From Lachnospiraceae bacterium (GTDB lineage Bacteria > Bacillota_A > Clostridia > Lachnospirales > Lachnospiraceae), in assembly GCA_018365895.1 (NCBI GenBank), contig JAGZJD010000006.1:1-64000 (forward strand): 64,000 nucleotides of DNA, read 5' to 3'. Positions 16,826 through 25,542 of this stretch are shown one piece after another. Position numbers and translations under genes: made by a program. The notes beneath the pieces are model-generated. The model worked only from the letters and a program-made list of their open reading frames with translations. It did not search any database and was not told the DNA's origin. Each line of letters begins with the position of its first letter. Within the stretch, counting starts at the first letter, position 1.

Positions 16826-18439
16826 ATGAATTTAAGGAGACAAAAGCTCGTAGCGGGAGCGGGCATTGTGTTGCTGCTGACTGTATTATCTTCCATGACG
16901 GTATTTGCAGCAGAAACAGACGCGCCGCTTTCTTCTATGTATGCTACTGCATGGGCGCTTGTACCGCCGATTATTGCGATTGGTCTTGCTCTGATTACAA
17001 AAGAAGTATACAGTTCTCTATTAGTTGGTATTGTAGTTGGGGCCTTGCTTGGAACAGATTTTCATCCGGTAAAAACGGTGGAGTCGGTTTTCAAAGGGGG
17101 ATTTATTTCCGTATTATCTGATGAAGGAAACATAGGAATCATTATGTTTCTTGTTATTTTAGGAATTATGGTGTCTATGATGAATAAAGCGGGGGGGTCC
17201 GCGGCGTTCGGGAAATGGGCAGGAGAGCATATTAAGTCGAGAGCAGGGGCTCAACTTGCCACAATCGGGCTTGGAATACTGATTTTCATTGATGATTATT
17301 TTAATTGCCTGACAGTAGGAAGTGTTATGCGTCCGGTAACAGATAAACATAAAATATCAAGAGCAAAGCTTGCGTATCTGATTGATTCTACAGCTGCTCC
17401 AATTTGTATTATTGCACCAATTTCTTCCTGGGCGGCAGCGGTAGCCGGATTTGTAGAAGGAGAAGATGGACTTAGTATTTTTGTCCGGGCAATTCCATAT
17501 AATTTCTATGCTTTGCTGACGATTATTATGATGCTTGGAATTGTATATTTGAAAATGGATTATGGTTCTATGAAGCTGTATGAAAAAAATGCAAAGAATG
17601 GAGATCTTTTTACAGCAGGAAAGCGGGCAAACGGAACAGAAGATGTGAAGGAAAAGCCAAATGGACGAGTGCTTGACCTTGTCTTTCCGATTCTTGTTCT
17701 GATTGTTTGCTGCGTAATAGGAATGCTTTATACTGGTGAGTTCTTTAGCGGTGCAGCCTTCGTAGAGGCATTTTCACAGAGTGATGCGCCGAGCGGCTTG
17801 GCGATGGGAAGCTTTTTTGGACTTGTGATTACAATTGTGTACTATCTGCTGCGCCGGGCTTTGAAATTCCGGGAATGTATGGAATGTGTTCCGGAAGGAT
17901 TTCAGTCCATGGTTCCGGCAATCCTTATTTTGACTTTTGCATGGACATTGAAAGCAATGACAGATCAGCTGGGAGCAGATGTGTTTGTGGCTACAGCAAT
18001 GGAATCTTGTGCGGAAGGACTGATGAATCTGCTTCCGGCAATCATTTTCTTAGTAGGATGTTTCCTTGCATTTGCCACAGGAACTTCATGGGGAACTTTC
18101 GGAATATTGATTCCGATTGTTGTAAAAGTATTCGAACAGAGCAATCCTACTTTGATGATCATTGCAATTTCTGCATGTATGGCAGGCGCGGTCTGCGGAG
18201 ATCACTGCTCACCGATTTCAGATACAACGATTATGGCATCGGCAGGGGCACAGTGTGATCATGTCAGTCATGTCGCGACACAGCTTCCATATGCGTTTAC
18301 AGTTGCGGCGGTATCATTTATTTCTTATATTGTGGCAGGCTTTACCCAGTCAGCATGGATTTCACTGCCATTTGGAATTGTGCTGCTTGGAGTAGTACTG
18401 CTTGTAATAAAGAAATATCAGAAGAAGATGCAGAACTAA
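16826..18439 (+). CDS. NhaC-family Na+/H+ antiporter-like permease
   Basis: About 537 residues, eleven to thirteen hydrophobic segments. Family motifs include FIDDYFNCLTVGSVMRPVTD, STAAPICIIAPISSWAA, ATGTSWGTFGILIP and GDHCSPISDTTIMASAGA, typical of the NhaC / COG1757 group that exchanges Na+ for protons or an organic acid such as malate-lactate. The first 30 residues contain a hydrophobic stretch ending VFAAETD, like a cleavable leader. ATG 16826 chosen; an in-frame ATG at 16796 is possible. A strong terminator follows. Confidence 0.87.
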   Translation: MNLRRQKLVAGAGIVLLLTVLSSMTVFAAETDAPLSSMYATAWALVPPIIAIGLALITKEVYSSLLVGIVVGALLGTDFHPVKTVESVFKGGFISVLSDEGNIGIIMFLVILGIMVSMMNKAGGSAAFGKWAGEHIKSRAGAQLATIGLGILIFIDDYFNCLTVGSVMRPVTDKHKISRAKLAYLIDSTAAPICIIAPISSWAAAVAGFVEGEDGLSIFVRAIPYNFYALLTIIMMLGIVYLKMDYGSMKLYEKNAKNGDLFTAGKRANGTEDVKEKPNGRVLDLVFPILVLIVCCVIGMLYTGEFFSGAAFVEAFSQSDAPSGLAMGSFFGLVITIVYYLLRRALKFRECMECVPEGFQSMVPAILILTFAWTLKAMTDQLGADVFVATAMESCAEGLMNLLPAIIFLVGCFLAFATGTSWGTFGILIPIVVKVFEQSNPTLMIIAISACMAGAVCGDHCSPISDTTIMASAGAQCDHVSHVATQLPYAFTVAAVSFISYIVAGFTQSAWISLPFGIVLLGVVLLVIKKYQKKMQN

Positions 18440-18460
18440 AGAAAAATTTATGAAAGAATA

Positions 18461-18504
18461 AAAAAGTTCCGAAAGGTGTATTACATGCCTTCCGGAACTT
18501 TTTT
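18461..18504. terminator. Bidirectional terminator between nhaC-like gene and fhs
   Basis: AAAAAGTTCCG and CGGAACTTTTT arms with an inner AGG/CCT pairing. Both ends carry A/T runs, so it can serve the plus-strand permease and the minus-strand fhs. Confidence 0.88.
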
Positions 18505-18540
18505 CATATGCGGAATTTTAAAAACGGTTTTTAATATCTT

Positions 18541-20226
18541 TTAGAATAATCCAGTAATTTTTCCTGTTTCATCTACATCAATGCGTTCAGCTGCCGGAAC
18601 TTTTGGAAGTCCAGGCATTGTCATAATCTCTCCAGTCAGAGCGACAATGAATCCGGCGCCGGCAGAAATCTTTAAGTTTCTGACAGTAATTTCAAAATCT
18701 GTTGGTGCGCCAAGTTTTGTCTGATCGTCTGTCAAACTGTACTGTGTCTTAGCAACGCAGATCGGGCAGTTGCCAAAACCAAGTCCTTCCAGTTGCTTTG
18801 CCTGCTTTTTTGCAGCAGCAGTAAGGACAACTTGTTTTCCGCCGTAAATCTTCTGAACAATCTGATTTAATTTATCTTCAATGCTGCCATCGAGTTCATA
18901 TGCAAATGTAAAATCATTCGGTTCTTCAGTCAGACGGAGTACTTCTTCTGCCAGTCGTGTGCCGCCTTCGCCGCCTTTTGCCCATACTTCTGAAAGTGCA
19001 ACATTAACACCGAGTTCTTTGCATTTTGCTTCTACAAGATCCAGTTCTGCTTTTGTATCTGTTGGGAATGCATTGATTGCAACAACACATGGAAGATGGA
19101 AGACATCTTTAATATTGTGTACGTGCTTCAGCAGGTTTGGAAGACCTTTTTCAAGCGCTTCCAGGTTCTCGATGTTCAAATCTGTTTTCGGAACACCGCC
19201 GTTATATTTTAACGCGCGAACAGTAGCAACGATGACAACTGCGTCTGGTTTTAAATCTGCCATACGGCATTTGATGTCGAGGAATTTCTCGGCGCCAAGG
19301 TCAGCACCGAATCCAGCTTCTGTAATAGCATAATCGGCAAGCTTCATAGCCATTTTTGTAGCTGTGACAGAGTTACAGCCATGAGCAATATTAGCGAACG
19401 GTCCGCCGTGAACGATGGCAGGAACATGCTCCAGTGTCTGAACAAGGTTTGGTTTCAACGCATCTTTCAGAAGAGCAGCCATTGCACCTTCGGCATGAAG
19501 ATCACCTGCTGTAACTGGTTTCTGGTCTGCGATCTTTCCGTATGTGTAACCGATAATGATGCGTGATAAACGTTCTTTTAAATCGGTGATATCTTTTGCG
19601 AGACATAAAACTGCCATAATTTCAGAAGCAACGGTGATATCGTAACCGTCTTCACGCGGAGTTCCGTTTGGCTTGCCGCCCAGTCCGTCTACTACATAGC
19701 GAAGCTGGCGGTCATTCATATCAACACAGCGTTTCCAGGTGATTTTGCGTGGATCAATGTTCAGTTCATTTCCCTGATAAATATGATTGTCGATCATCGC
19801 GGCAAGAAGATTGTTAGCAGCTCCAATTGCATGGAAATCACCTGTAAAATGGAGATTGATATCTTCCATTGGCACTACCTGGGCATATCCGCCGCCCGCT
19901 GCACCGCCTTTGACACCAAAGACCGGTCCAAGGGAAGGTTCGCGAAGTGCGACCATAACATTTTTGCCAAGCTTTTGAAGTCCGTCTGCAAGTCCGATTG
20001 TAGTTGTTGTTTTTCCTTCTCCGGCAGGAGTCGGATTGATTGCAGTTACAAGAATTAATTTACCATTTGGACGATCACTTTCCCTTAACAGGTTGTAGTC
20101 AATCTTTGCTTTGTATTTTCCATACTGTTCCAGATACTTGTCCTCAATGCCTGCTTTTGCAGCGATTTCTGTAATTGGTGCCATAACACATTCCTGTGCG
20201 ATTTCAATGTCTGATTTGTATCCCAT
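18541..20226 (-). CDS. fhs: Formate--tetrahydrofolate ligase
   Basis: 561 residues, full family length. Makes 10-formyl-THF from formate, THF and ATP for purine synthesis and one-carbon metabolism. The ATP loop [18 protein letters not shown] is near residue 65, followed by [20 protein letters not shown]. Start ATG 20226 ([12 protein letters not shown]) follows GGGAG; the longer open frame upstream runs through the riboswitch and is not coding. Controlled by the ZTP riboswitch, which couples its expression to folate shortage. Confidence 0.97.
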   Translation of the reverse strand: MGYKSDIEIAQECVMAPITEIAAKAGIEDKYLEQYGKYKAKIDYNLLRESDRPNGKLILVTAINPTPAGEGKTTTTIGLADGLQKLGKNVMVALREPSLGPVFGVKGGAAGGGYAQVVPMEDINLHFTGDFHAIGAANNLLAAMIDNHIYQGNELNIDPRKITWKRCVDMNDRQLRYVVDGLGGKPNGTPREDGYDITVASEIMAVLCLAKDITDLKERLSRIIIGYTYGKIADQKPVTAGDLHAEGAMAALLKDALKPNLVQTLEHVPAIVHGGPFANIAHGCNSVTATKMAMKLADYAITEAGFGADLGAEKFLDIKCRMADLKPDAVVIVATVRALKYNGGVPKTDLNIENLEALEKGLPNLLKHVHNIKDVFHLPCVVAINAFPTDTKAELDLVEAKCKELGVNVALSEVWAKGGEGGTRLAEEVLRLTEEPNDFTFAYELDGSIEDKLNQIVQKIYGGKQVVLTAAAKKQAKQLEGLGFGNCPICVAKTQYSLTDDQTKLGAPTDFEITVRNLKISAGAGFIVALTGEIMTMPGLPKVPAAERIDVDETGKITGLF

Positions 20227-20353
20227 CTCAGAATCTCCCTTCATTACGTCTAATTCATAGATAAATTTCTGTTGAAACACCGTCGTGCATTCGCCTGTGC
20301 CTGTAATGATTCTATCTGTTTGAGGTGCAAAAAGAAATATGCGATAAAAGATT

Positions 20354-20397
20354 GAAAACAAAACAGGCAGCATATGCGAATAACACATATACTGCCC
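20354..20397 (-). terminator. Riboswitch-controlled terminator of the fhs leader
   Basis: On the minus strand GGCAGTATATG pairs with CATATGCTGCC and runs into TGTTTTGTTTT. The 5' arm includes the last bases of the riboswitch CTGGGCAG element, so ligand-stabilised aptamer and terminator are mutually exclusive. This indicates transcriptional control. Confidence 0.85.
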
Positions 20398-20465
20398 AGA
20401 CGGTCGGCTTTTCAAAGTTCTGCTTCCCCTGTGGTTTTCCACATATCCGTCAGTCGGCAAAACTC
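20385..20465 (-). ncRNA. ZTP (pfl) riboswitch upstream of fhs
   Basis: On the minus strand the leader reads GCCGACTGACGG, GTGGAAAACCACAGGGGAAGC, a short variable part, and then GCCGACCGTCTGGGCAG. The GTGG/CCAC hairpin followed by GGGGA-AGC and the distal CCG-CTGGGCA pseudoknot segment are the hallmarks of the ZTP/ZMP-sensing pfl motif, which is frequently found before fhs and purine genes. ZTP accumulates when 10-formyl-THF is low, and binding should permit transcription. Confidence 0.9.
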
Positions 20466-20537
20466 TTTCGGTTAAGGCAATCGTAACATAAACAGAGTGG
20501 AATTTCAACAAGCATTTTTAATTTCTTTCAATAGATT

Positions 20538-20566
20538 TTGATTTTTCAGGTCAAAACGTGTATAAT
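20538..20566 (+). promoter_or_regulatory. Promoter of the cyclophilin gene
   Basis: TTGATT (20538-20543), 17-base spacer, TATAAT (20561-20566). It lies back to back with the fhs leader. Confidence 0.75.
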
Positions 20567-20624
20567 AGCACCGTGTACCGCAAGGATACATAAGAATAAA
20601 AAAGAACAGGAGCGGATATGACGT

Positions 20625-21299
20625 ATGAAACAGATGAAGATAAAGAACTTTATGAAAAAAAGCGCTACAGTTTCAATGGCAGTGTTGATGTTGGGAGCAT
20701 TGTCTCTTTCCGGATGTGGGGAGAAGAAAGCATCCGAAACGGCATCAGAAGAAAGTGGCGGGAGCAAAGAAGCGTCACAGACTCAGGAGAAAAATCTCTT
20801 GTCAGGAAAACACCATGCAGAAATTATTATAAAAGATCATGGAACGATTAAAGTTGAACTGGACGCAGACAGCGCGCCGATTACGGTAACGAATTTTGTC
20901 AATTTGGCGAAGGACGGTTTTTATGATGGCCTAACGTTTCATCGGATTATGGAGGGATTTATGATGCAGGGCGGAGATCCGGCAGGTAATGGCACTGGAG
21001 GATCAGACGAGACGATCAAAGGAGAGTTTGCGTCTAATGGAGTAGAAAATCCAATCTCTCATAAGCGGGGAACGATTTCGATGGCGAGAGCGCAGGATCC
21101 GGACAGCGGAAGCTCTCAGTTCTTTATTGTTCATGAGGACAGTACGTTTCTTGATGGGGATTATGCTGCTTTTGGCACAGTGACAGAAGGAATGGATATT
21201 GTAGATAATATTTGTGAGAATGCAGTTGTAGTGGATCAGAATGGAACAGTAAAAGACGGTACACAGCCGGTAATCGAGCATGTGAATGTGACTGACTAG
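20625..21299 (+). CDS. Lipoprotein cyclophilin-type peptidyl-prolyl isomerase
   Basis: 224 residues. A basic N-terminus and hydrophobic segment end in the lipobox LSLSGC (Cys about 31), so the enzyme is anchored outside the membrane. A Ser/Glu-rich linker follows, then the cyclophilin domain: FVNLAKDGFYDGLTFHRIM, GFMMQGGDPAGNGTGG, SSQFFIVHE and AAFGTVTEGMD. It assists folding of exported proteins. ATG 20625 has AGGAG 12 bases upstream; an overlapping ATG at 20618 is out of frame. Confidence 0.93.
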   Translation: MKQMKIKNFMKKSATVSMAVLMLGALSLSGCGEKKASETASEESGGSKEASQTQEKNLLSGKHHAEIIIKDHGTIKVELDADSAPITVTNFVNLAKDGFYDGLTFHRIMEGFMMQGGDPAGNGTGGSDETIKGEFASNGVENPISHKRGTISMARAQDPDSGSSQFFIVHEDSTFLDGDYAAFGTVTEGMDIVDNICENAVVVDQNGTVKDGTQPVIEHVNVTD

Positions 21300-21346
21300 G
21301 AAGAAGTGCCGGTCAGTATGGAAAAAAATACAAAGAAAAGTGCAGG

Positions 21347-21388
21347 AAAACGGTATTTTCAAGTTGAGAAAATGCCGTTTTCGTTTTA
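21347..21388 (+). terminator. Terminator of the cyclophilin gene
   Basis: AAAACGGTATTTTC and GAGAAAATGCCGTTTT form a long hairpin followed by CGTTTTAT. Its 3' arm overlaps the next promoter. Confidence 0.8.
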
Positions 21389-21392
21389 TAAT
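21364..21392 (+). promoter_or_regulatory. Promoter of the sufCB operon
   Basis: TTGAGA (21364-21369), 17-base spacer, TATAAT (21387-21392). It is embedded in the terminator of the preceding gene. Confidence 0.7.
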
Positions 21393-21459
21393 AGGAAATA
21401 GTGTATACAAGGATTCATATGCTTGTGTAGCTTATGTGAAAAAGAGTAAGAGAAAGAAG

Positions 21460-22206
21460 ATGAGAATTGTTATGCTGAAGGTAGAGCATTTATCATATGA
21501 TGTGACGGAAGAGGGGAAAACACAGTCCATCTTAAAAGATGTGAATTTCCATGTAAATGATGGGGAGATGCTTGTCATTACAGGGCCGAATGGCGGAGGA
21601 AAATCCACGATTGCTAAATTGCTAATGGGAATTTATCCGGCGACAAAAGGAAAGATATTATTAGATGGACAAGATCTGTCGAATATGAGTATCGATCAGA
21701 GAGCGAATGCAGGAATTGGATTTGCCTTTCAACAGCCGCCGCGTTTTAAGGGGATGACGGTAGAACGGCTGCTAAATCTGGCGGCAGGAGAACCACTTGC
21801 CGGAAAGAGATGCTGTGAACTGTTAAGCAATGTAGGGCTTTGTGCTCAGGAATATATTCACAGGGAAATTGATGCAACGCTGTCAGGCGGAGAAATGAAG
21901 CGGATCGAGATTGCATCTGTTCTTGCAAAGAAACATAAAATCTGCATTTTTGATGAACCGGAGGCAGGAATTGATCTCTGGAGTTTTTCTATGCTTGTCA
22001 AAGAATTTGAAAAGATTCATAAGAGTAAGAAAGAAAGTTTGCTTTTGATCTCGCATCAGGAACGGATCATTCAGATGGCAGACCGAATCATGGTAATCCG
22101 AGATGGTCAGGTAGAAATCTGTGGACCGAGGGAAGAAGTGCTTGATACACTGGCATTTGATGCAATCCAGTCAAAAGCATGTATCCGTACAGGAGGTGAG
22201 TTCTAA
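21460..22206 (+). CDS. sufC: Fe-S cluster assembly ATPase SufC
   Basis: ABC-type ATPase without membrane domain, about 248 residues: GPNGGGKST (about 42), AFQQPPRFKG Q-loop, TLSGGEMKRIEIASVLA (about 140) and IFDEPEAGIDLW (about 163). It drives conformational change of SufB during Fe-S assembly. The ribosome site is weak; ATG 21460 is used but 21472 is also possible. TAATG overlap couples it to sufB. No SufS, SufU or SufD is adjacent, the pattern of the minimal two-gene system. Confidence 0.9.
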   Translation: MRIVMLKVEHLSYDVTEEGKTQSILKDVNFHVNDGEMLVITGPNGGGKSTIAKLLMGIYPATKGKILLDGQDLSNMSIDQRANAGIGFAFQQPPRFKGMTVERLLNLAAGEPLAGKRCCELLSNVGLCAQEYIHREIDATLSGGEMKRIEIASVLAKKHKICIFDEPEAGIDLWSFSMLVKEFEKIHKSKKESLLLISHQERIIQMADRIMVIRDGQVEICGPREEVLDTLAFDAIQSKACIRTGGEF

Positions 22207-23132
22207 TGGCAGAGTTGAATCAGATTACAAGCGAAGTGCTGGTACAGATTGATCCAACAGGATTTGAACAGAAAGGCGCATTTAATCTGCGGGAAAATGG
22301 TTATTCTGTCTGTCAGGGCGACAGTGAGCATATAAAGATCAAGAAGAAAACGGATCGGGAAGGCATTGACATTTTTATCAGTAAGGATGCTCAGAATGAA
22401 TTTGTGCACATTCCGGTTGTAGTATCGAAATCAGGAATTACAGATGTTGTTTACAATGATTTTTATGTAGAAGATGGTGCAAATGTTACAATCATTGCCG
22501 GCTGTGGAATCCATAACAGCGGCTGCAATGATACAAGACATGATGGAATCCATGCATTTCACATCGGAAGCAATTGTAATGTCACTTATGAAGAGAAACA
22601 TTACGGAGAAGGAAGCGGAACAGGCGGTCGTATTCTGAATCCGGTTACAAAGATTTATATGAAAGAGAATTCTGTTTTTAATCTTGATACTGTGCAGATT
22701 AAAGGGGTGGATTCTACTGTCCGCGAGACAGAAGTAGAAATTGGCGCTAACAGCAGAATTTATGTAACAGAGAAACTAATGACGCACGATGAGCAGAGTG
22801 CGGAGTCCAACATGGCAATTGCCCTGAATGGAGAAGGAAGTTCCGCACAGGTGATTTCAAGGTCTGTGGCAAAAGGAAGTTCCCGGCAGATTTTTCATCC
22901 GAAGGCAATCGGCAATACAAGTTGTCATGCCCATATTCAGTGTGATTCTATCATCATGGAACAGGCAAATGTATGCTCAATTCCAGAGATTGATGCTCAC
23001 CATGTAGATGCTCAGATCGTGCATGAGGCGGCCATTGGAAGAATCAATAATGAACAGCTGATCAAACTTCGTACATTTGGACTAAATGAGGAGGAGGCAG
23101 AGGCAGTCATTATCGATAACTTCTTAAATTAG
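22206..23132 (+). CDS. sufB: SufB/SufD-family Fe-S scaffold, short form
   Basis: 308 residues, clearly shorter than E. coli SufB (about 495), made up almost wholly of the parallel beta-helix core. Recognisable stretches are IIAGCGIHNSGCNDTRHDG, VTYEEKHYGEGSGTGGRIL, CHAHIQCDSIIM and ASCSIPEIDAHH-like CSIPEIDAHHVDAQIVHEAA. Conserved Cys and His residues in those segments could hold the nascent cluster. It pairs with SufC to form the minimal, probably ancestral SufBC machinery found in many anaerobes. AGGAGG precedes the ATG. Confidence 0.88.
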   Translation: MAELNQITSEVLVQIDPTGFEQKGAFNLRENGYSVCQGDSEHIKIKKKTDREGIDIFISKDAQNEFVHIPVVVSKSGITDVVYNDFYVEDGANVTIIAGCGIHNSGCNDTRHDGIHAFHIGSNCNVTYEEKHYGEGSGTGGRILNPVTKIYMKENSVFNLDTVQIKGVDSTVRETEVEIGANSRIYVTEKLMTHDEQSAESNMAIALNGEGSSAQVISRSVAKGSSRQIFHPKAIGNTSCHAHIQCDSIIMEQANVCSIPEIDAHHVDAQIVHEAAIGRINNEQLIKLRTFGLNEEEAEAVIIDNFLN

Positions 23133-23169
23133 CAATAAATACGAATGAAGGAAAGTGGAGGAATTTGAC

Positions 23170-23682
23170 ATGTTAAATGCAAAAGTAGCAGAATTATTAA
23201 ACACACAGGTAAACAAAGAATTCTATTCAGCGTATCTGTATCTCGACTTTGCAAATTATTATGAGACAAAGGGATTAGATGGATTTGCTAACTGGTATAA
23301 GATTCAGGCGCAGGAAGAAAGAGATCATGCAATGTTGTTCTATCAGTATTTACAAAATAATAATGCAAAAGTAACTTTAGAAGCAATTGATAAGCCGGAT
23401 AAAGAATTTTCATGTAACATGGGACCACTGAAGGCTGGATTAGAGCATGAAGAATATGTGACATCTTTGATTAATAATATTTATGCAGCAGCATACGAAG
23501 TAAAAGACTTCCGTACAATGCAGTTCCTTGACTGGTTTATCAAAGAGCAGGGAGAAGAAGAGACAAATGCGAACGATCTGATTACGAAAATGGAAATGTT
23601 TGGTTCAGATCCGAAGAGTCTGTATATGCTGAACAGCGAACTGAAAGCTCGTGTATATAATGCACCGTCACTTGTGCTGTAA
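23170..23682 (+). CDS. ftnA: Ferritin (non-heme, FtnA-like)
   Basis: 170 residues, bacterial ferritin length. Four-helix-bundle ferroxidase ligands are apparent: NKEFYSAYLYL (Glu), AQEERDHAM (Glu, His) and WFIKEQGEEE (Glu, Gln). Stores iron as ferric mineral and protects against Fenton chemistry. GTGGAGG precedes ATG 23170. Only 37 bases separate it from sufB and I see no terminator between them, so iron storage may be co-transcribed with cluster assembly. Confidence 0.93.
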   Translation: MLNAKVAELLNTQVNKEFYSAYLYLDFANYYETKGLDGFANWYKIQAQEERDHAMLFYQYLQNNNAKVTLEAIDKPDKEFSCNMGPLKAGLEHEEYVTSLINNIYAAAYEVKDFRTMQFLDWFIKEQGEEETNANDLITKMEMFGSDPKSLYMLNSELKARVYNAPSLVL

Positions 23683-23728
23683 TCTGAAGAAAGAAGAGAA
23701 CGGCTGTAAGACGATTTGATAAAGCTAT

Positions 23729-23796
23729 AAAATTAATATACCCGCACGCAGAGAAGTAATAGATTAAATTTCTGCGATGCGGGTATATTTTAATTA
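23729..23796. terminator. Bidirectional terminator, ftnA / vanZ-like
   Basis: AAAATTAATATACCCGC pairs with GCGGGTATATTTTAATT, with an inner CGCAGA/TCTGCG stem. It overlaps the last codons of the convergent vanZ-like gene. Confidence 0.88.
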
Positions 23797-24296
23797 ACGA
23801 AGGTATGATGTTTTCGGTGGAAGAATGCTGCTGTCCAATAAAGAAGGCAGGCAGCGCAGACACCGATGCTGTCAATGCCCACATCTTTTACTGATGGCCC
23901 CCGACCGGCAACAAAAGACTGATGAAATTCATCGGTTGCAGCGAAGGAAACACAGAAAAAGAGTGCTGTGAGAACTAGTGACCGTCCTCTGAGTCCACAG
24001 ATAAAAAGTGGGAAAAGGACAAGAATCGTCAGAATAAAATATTCTGTCATATGGGCAAGTTTTCGTATCGGATGTTCCAGAGATCCGGCATAAGATTCGA
24101 TTTCAGATTCCGTGAGATCCAGATGAAATATCTGATTACCGACATCGACTGCCATGTGGCTGATCTTACTGCTGAGACTTCCGGATTCTTCACCGGTCTG
24201 GGCAGAAAATGAGAAAATCAGGCACATCATTACCAGAGCTGGGAGAAATGAAAGAAGACAAAATAGCATACGAATATTTGATATCAATGAGTTCAA
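23790..24296 (-). CDS. VanZ-like membrane protein
   Basis: About 168 residues, four hydrophobic segments, with the VanZ signature AATDEFHQSFVAGRGPSVKD and DVGIDSIGV. VanZ relatives affect glycopeptide susceptibility in a few cases, but most are uncharacterised; resistance should not be inferred. A very good AAGGAGGTG sits 8 bases before a TTG (24296), which I take as the start; no ATG fits that site. Confidence 0.78.
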   Translation of the reverse strand: MNSLISNIRMLFCLLSFLPALVMMCLIFSFSAQTGEESGSLSSKISHMAVDVGNQIFHLDLTESEIESYAGSLEHPIRKLAHMTEYFILTILVLFPLFICGLRGRSLVLTALFFCVSFAATDEFHQSFVAGRGPSVKDVGIDSIGVCAACLLYWTAAFFHRKHHTFVN

Positions 24297-24494
24297 GTAT
24301 CGCACCTCCTTACAATAGAATTTTATTATAGCGGCTGAAAGCGCGTTTGTCAAAATCAGAAGGAGAGAAAGCGGAAGTTTCAGAGAAAACTGAAAGAAAA
24401 CTGAGGCGGCCAGGAGAGGGATTTGGTACTGTTCAAATGTGAAAAAAATGGTATAATATATGACAGTGCAGAGAACAAAGAAAGAAGGATTTAC

Positions 24495-25532
24495 ATGACA
24501 AAAGTTGATATTATTTCAGGATTTTTAGGAGCTGGGAAAACAACGTTTATCAAACAGCTCGTCTCAAATGTATTTCAGGGAGAAAAGATTGTACTGATTG
24601 AGAATGAGTTTGGAGAGATTGGCATCGATGGAGGCTTTTTAAAGGAAGCCGGAATTGAGATTACGGAAATGAATTCAGGATGTATTTGCTGTACGCTTGT
24701 AGGAGATTTTAGTGCAGCGCTGAAGAAAGTTGTAGAAGAATACCATCCGGATCGGATTATCATTGAACCATCTGGTGTTGGCAAATTATCCGATGTGGCA
24801 AAGGCGGTAGAAGCCGTTCGCGAGCAGGCTCAAATTGAATTGAACAGTCGTATTACTGTTGTTGATGGAAAAAAAGCAAAGCTTTACATGAAGAATTTCG
24901 GAGAATTTTATAATAATCAAATCGAACATGCAACGACAATTGTTTTAAGTCGTACACAGATGATGACGGAAGACAAACTGCAGGATTGTGTGGGACAGAT
25001 CCGGAAAGAAAATCAGACAGCAACACTGATAACAACACCGTGGGATCAGCTGAATGGAGAAGTGATTCGTCAGGCACTGGAACACTCAAAAGATGCAGCG
25101 AATCTGATTTCAGAAGAATGTAACTGTCACGAGCATCATCATCACCATGAGGAAGGATGTAACTGCCACGAGCATCATCACCATGAGGAAGGATGTAGCT
25201 GTCACGAACACCACCATGAGCATGAAGGAGGATGCAGCTGCCACGAACATCATCACCATCATGCAGATGAAGTGTTTACAAGTTGGGGAAGAGAGACCGT
25301 AAAAAAATATACAAAAGAAGAAGTGGAGACTTTGCTAAAGGCATTTTCTGAGACAGAAGAATATGGAGAAGTGCTGCGGGCAAAAGGAATTGTTCAGGGA
25401 ACAGAAGGAAATTGGATTGAATTTGATTATGTACCGCAGGAGTATGAAATCCGGGACGGACATCCGGACTATACAGGAAAGATCTGTGTGATCGGAACAA
25501 AGCTGAATGAAGAAGCACTGGACAGATTGTAG
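24495..25532 (+). CDS. CobW/COG0523 GTPase metallochaperone with His/Cys-rich insert
   Basis: 345 residues. Motifs: GTPase P-loop GFLGAGKTT (residues 9-17), ENEFGEIGIDG, metal-binding SGCICCTL (about 62-65), IIEPSGVG, and a C-terminal CobW domain. Between them, at about 209-256, is a four-unit insert with about 22 His and 8 Cys (CNCHEHHHH type), a metal sponge. COG0523 proteins insert or deliver Zn, Co or Ni; Zn is the best guess. AGAAGGA precedes ATG 24495, and a TATAAT at 24452-24457 has a weak -35. The second CobW gene starts 10 bases downstream. Confidence 0.9.
   Translation: MTKVDIISGFLGAGKTTFIKQLVSNVFQGEKIVLIENEFGEIGIDGGFLKEAGIEITEMNSGCICCTLVGDFSAALKKVVEEYHPDRIIIEPSGVGKLSDVAKAVEAVREQAQIELNSRITVVDGKKAKLYMKNFGEFYNNQIEHATTIVLSRTQMMTEDKLQDCVGQIRKENQTATLITTPWDQLNGEVIRQALEHSKDAANLISEECNCHEHHHHHEEGCNCHEHHHHEEGCSCHEHHHEHEGGCSCHEHHHHHADEVFTSWGRETVKKYTKEEVETLLKAFSETEEYGEVLRAKGIVQGTEGNWIEFDYVPQEYEIRDGHPDYTGKICVIGTKLNEEALDRL
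25119..25261 (+). repeat. In-frame tandem repeat coding the His/Cys-rich insert
   Basis: Four imperfect units of about 36-39 bases, each beginning TGT/TGC-aaC/agC-TGT/TGC-CAC-GAR and continuing with 3-5 His codons. Length polymorphism by slippage is likely. Confidence 0.85.
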
Positions 25533-25542
25533 GAGAGAAGAT

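Noticed and set aside
20227..20511. Upstream extension of the fhs reading frame by 95 codons
   Set aside because: It covers the riboswitch and terminator; the family start and ribosome site are at 20226.
23790..24296. VanZ-like gene as a glycopeptide-resistance determinant
   Set aside because: No vanA/H/X/R/S genes are near, and most VanZ-domain proteins are not linked to resistance.
25119..25261. Tandem repeat considered as a CRISPR-like array
   Set aside because: The units are contiguous, in frame and encode the His/Cys-rich insert; there are no spacers.
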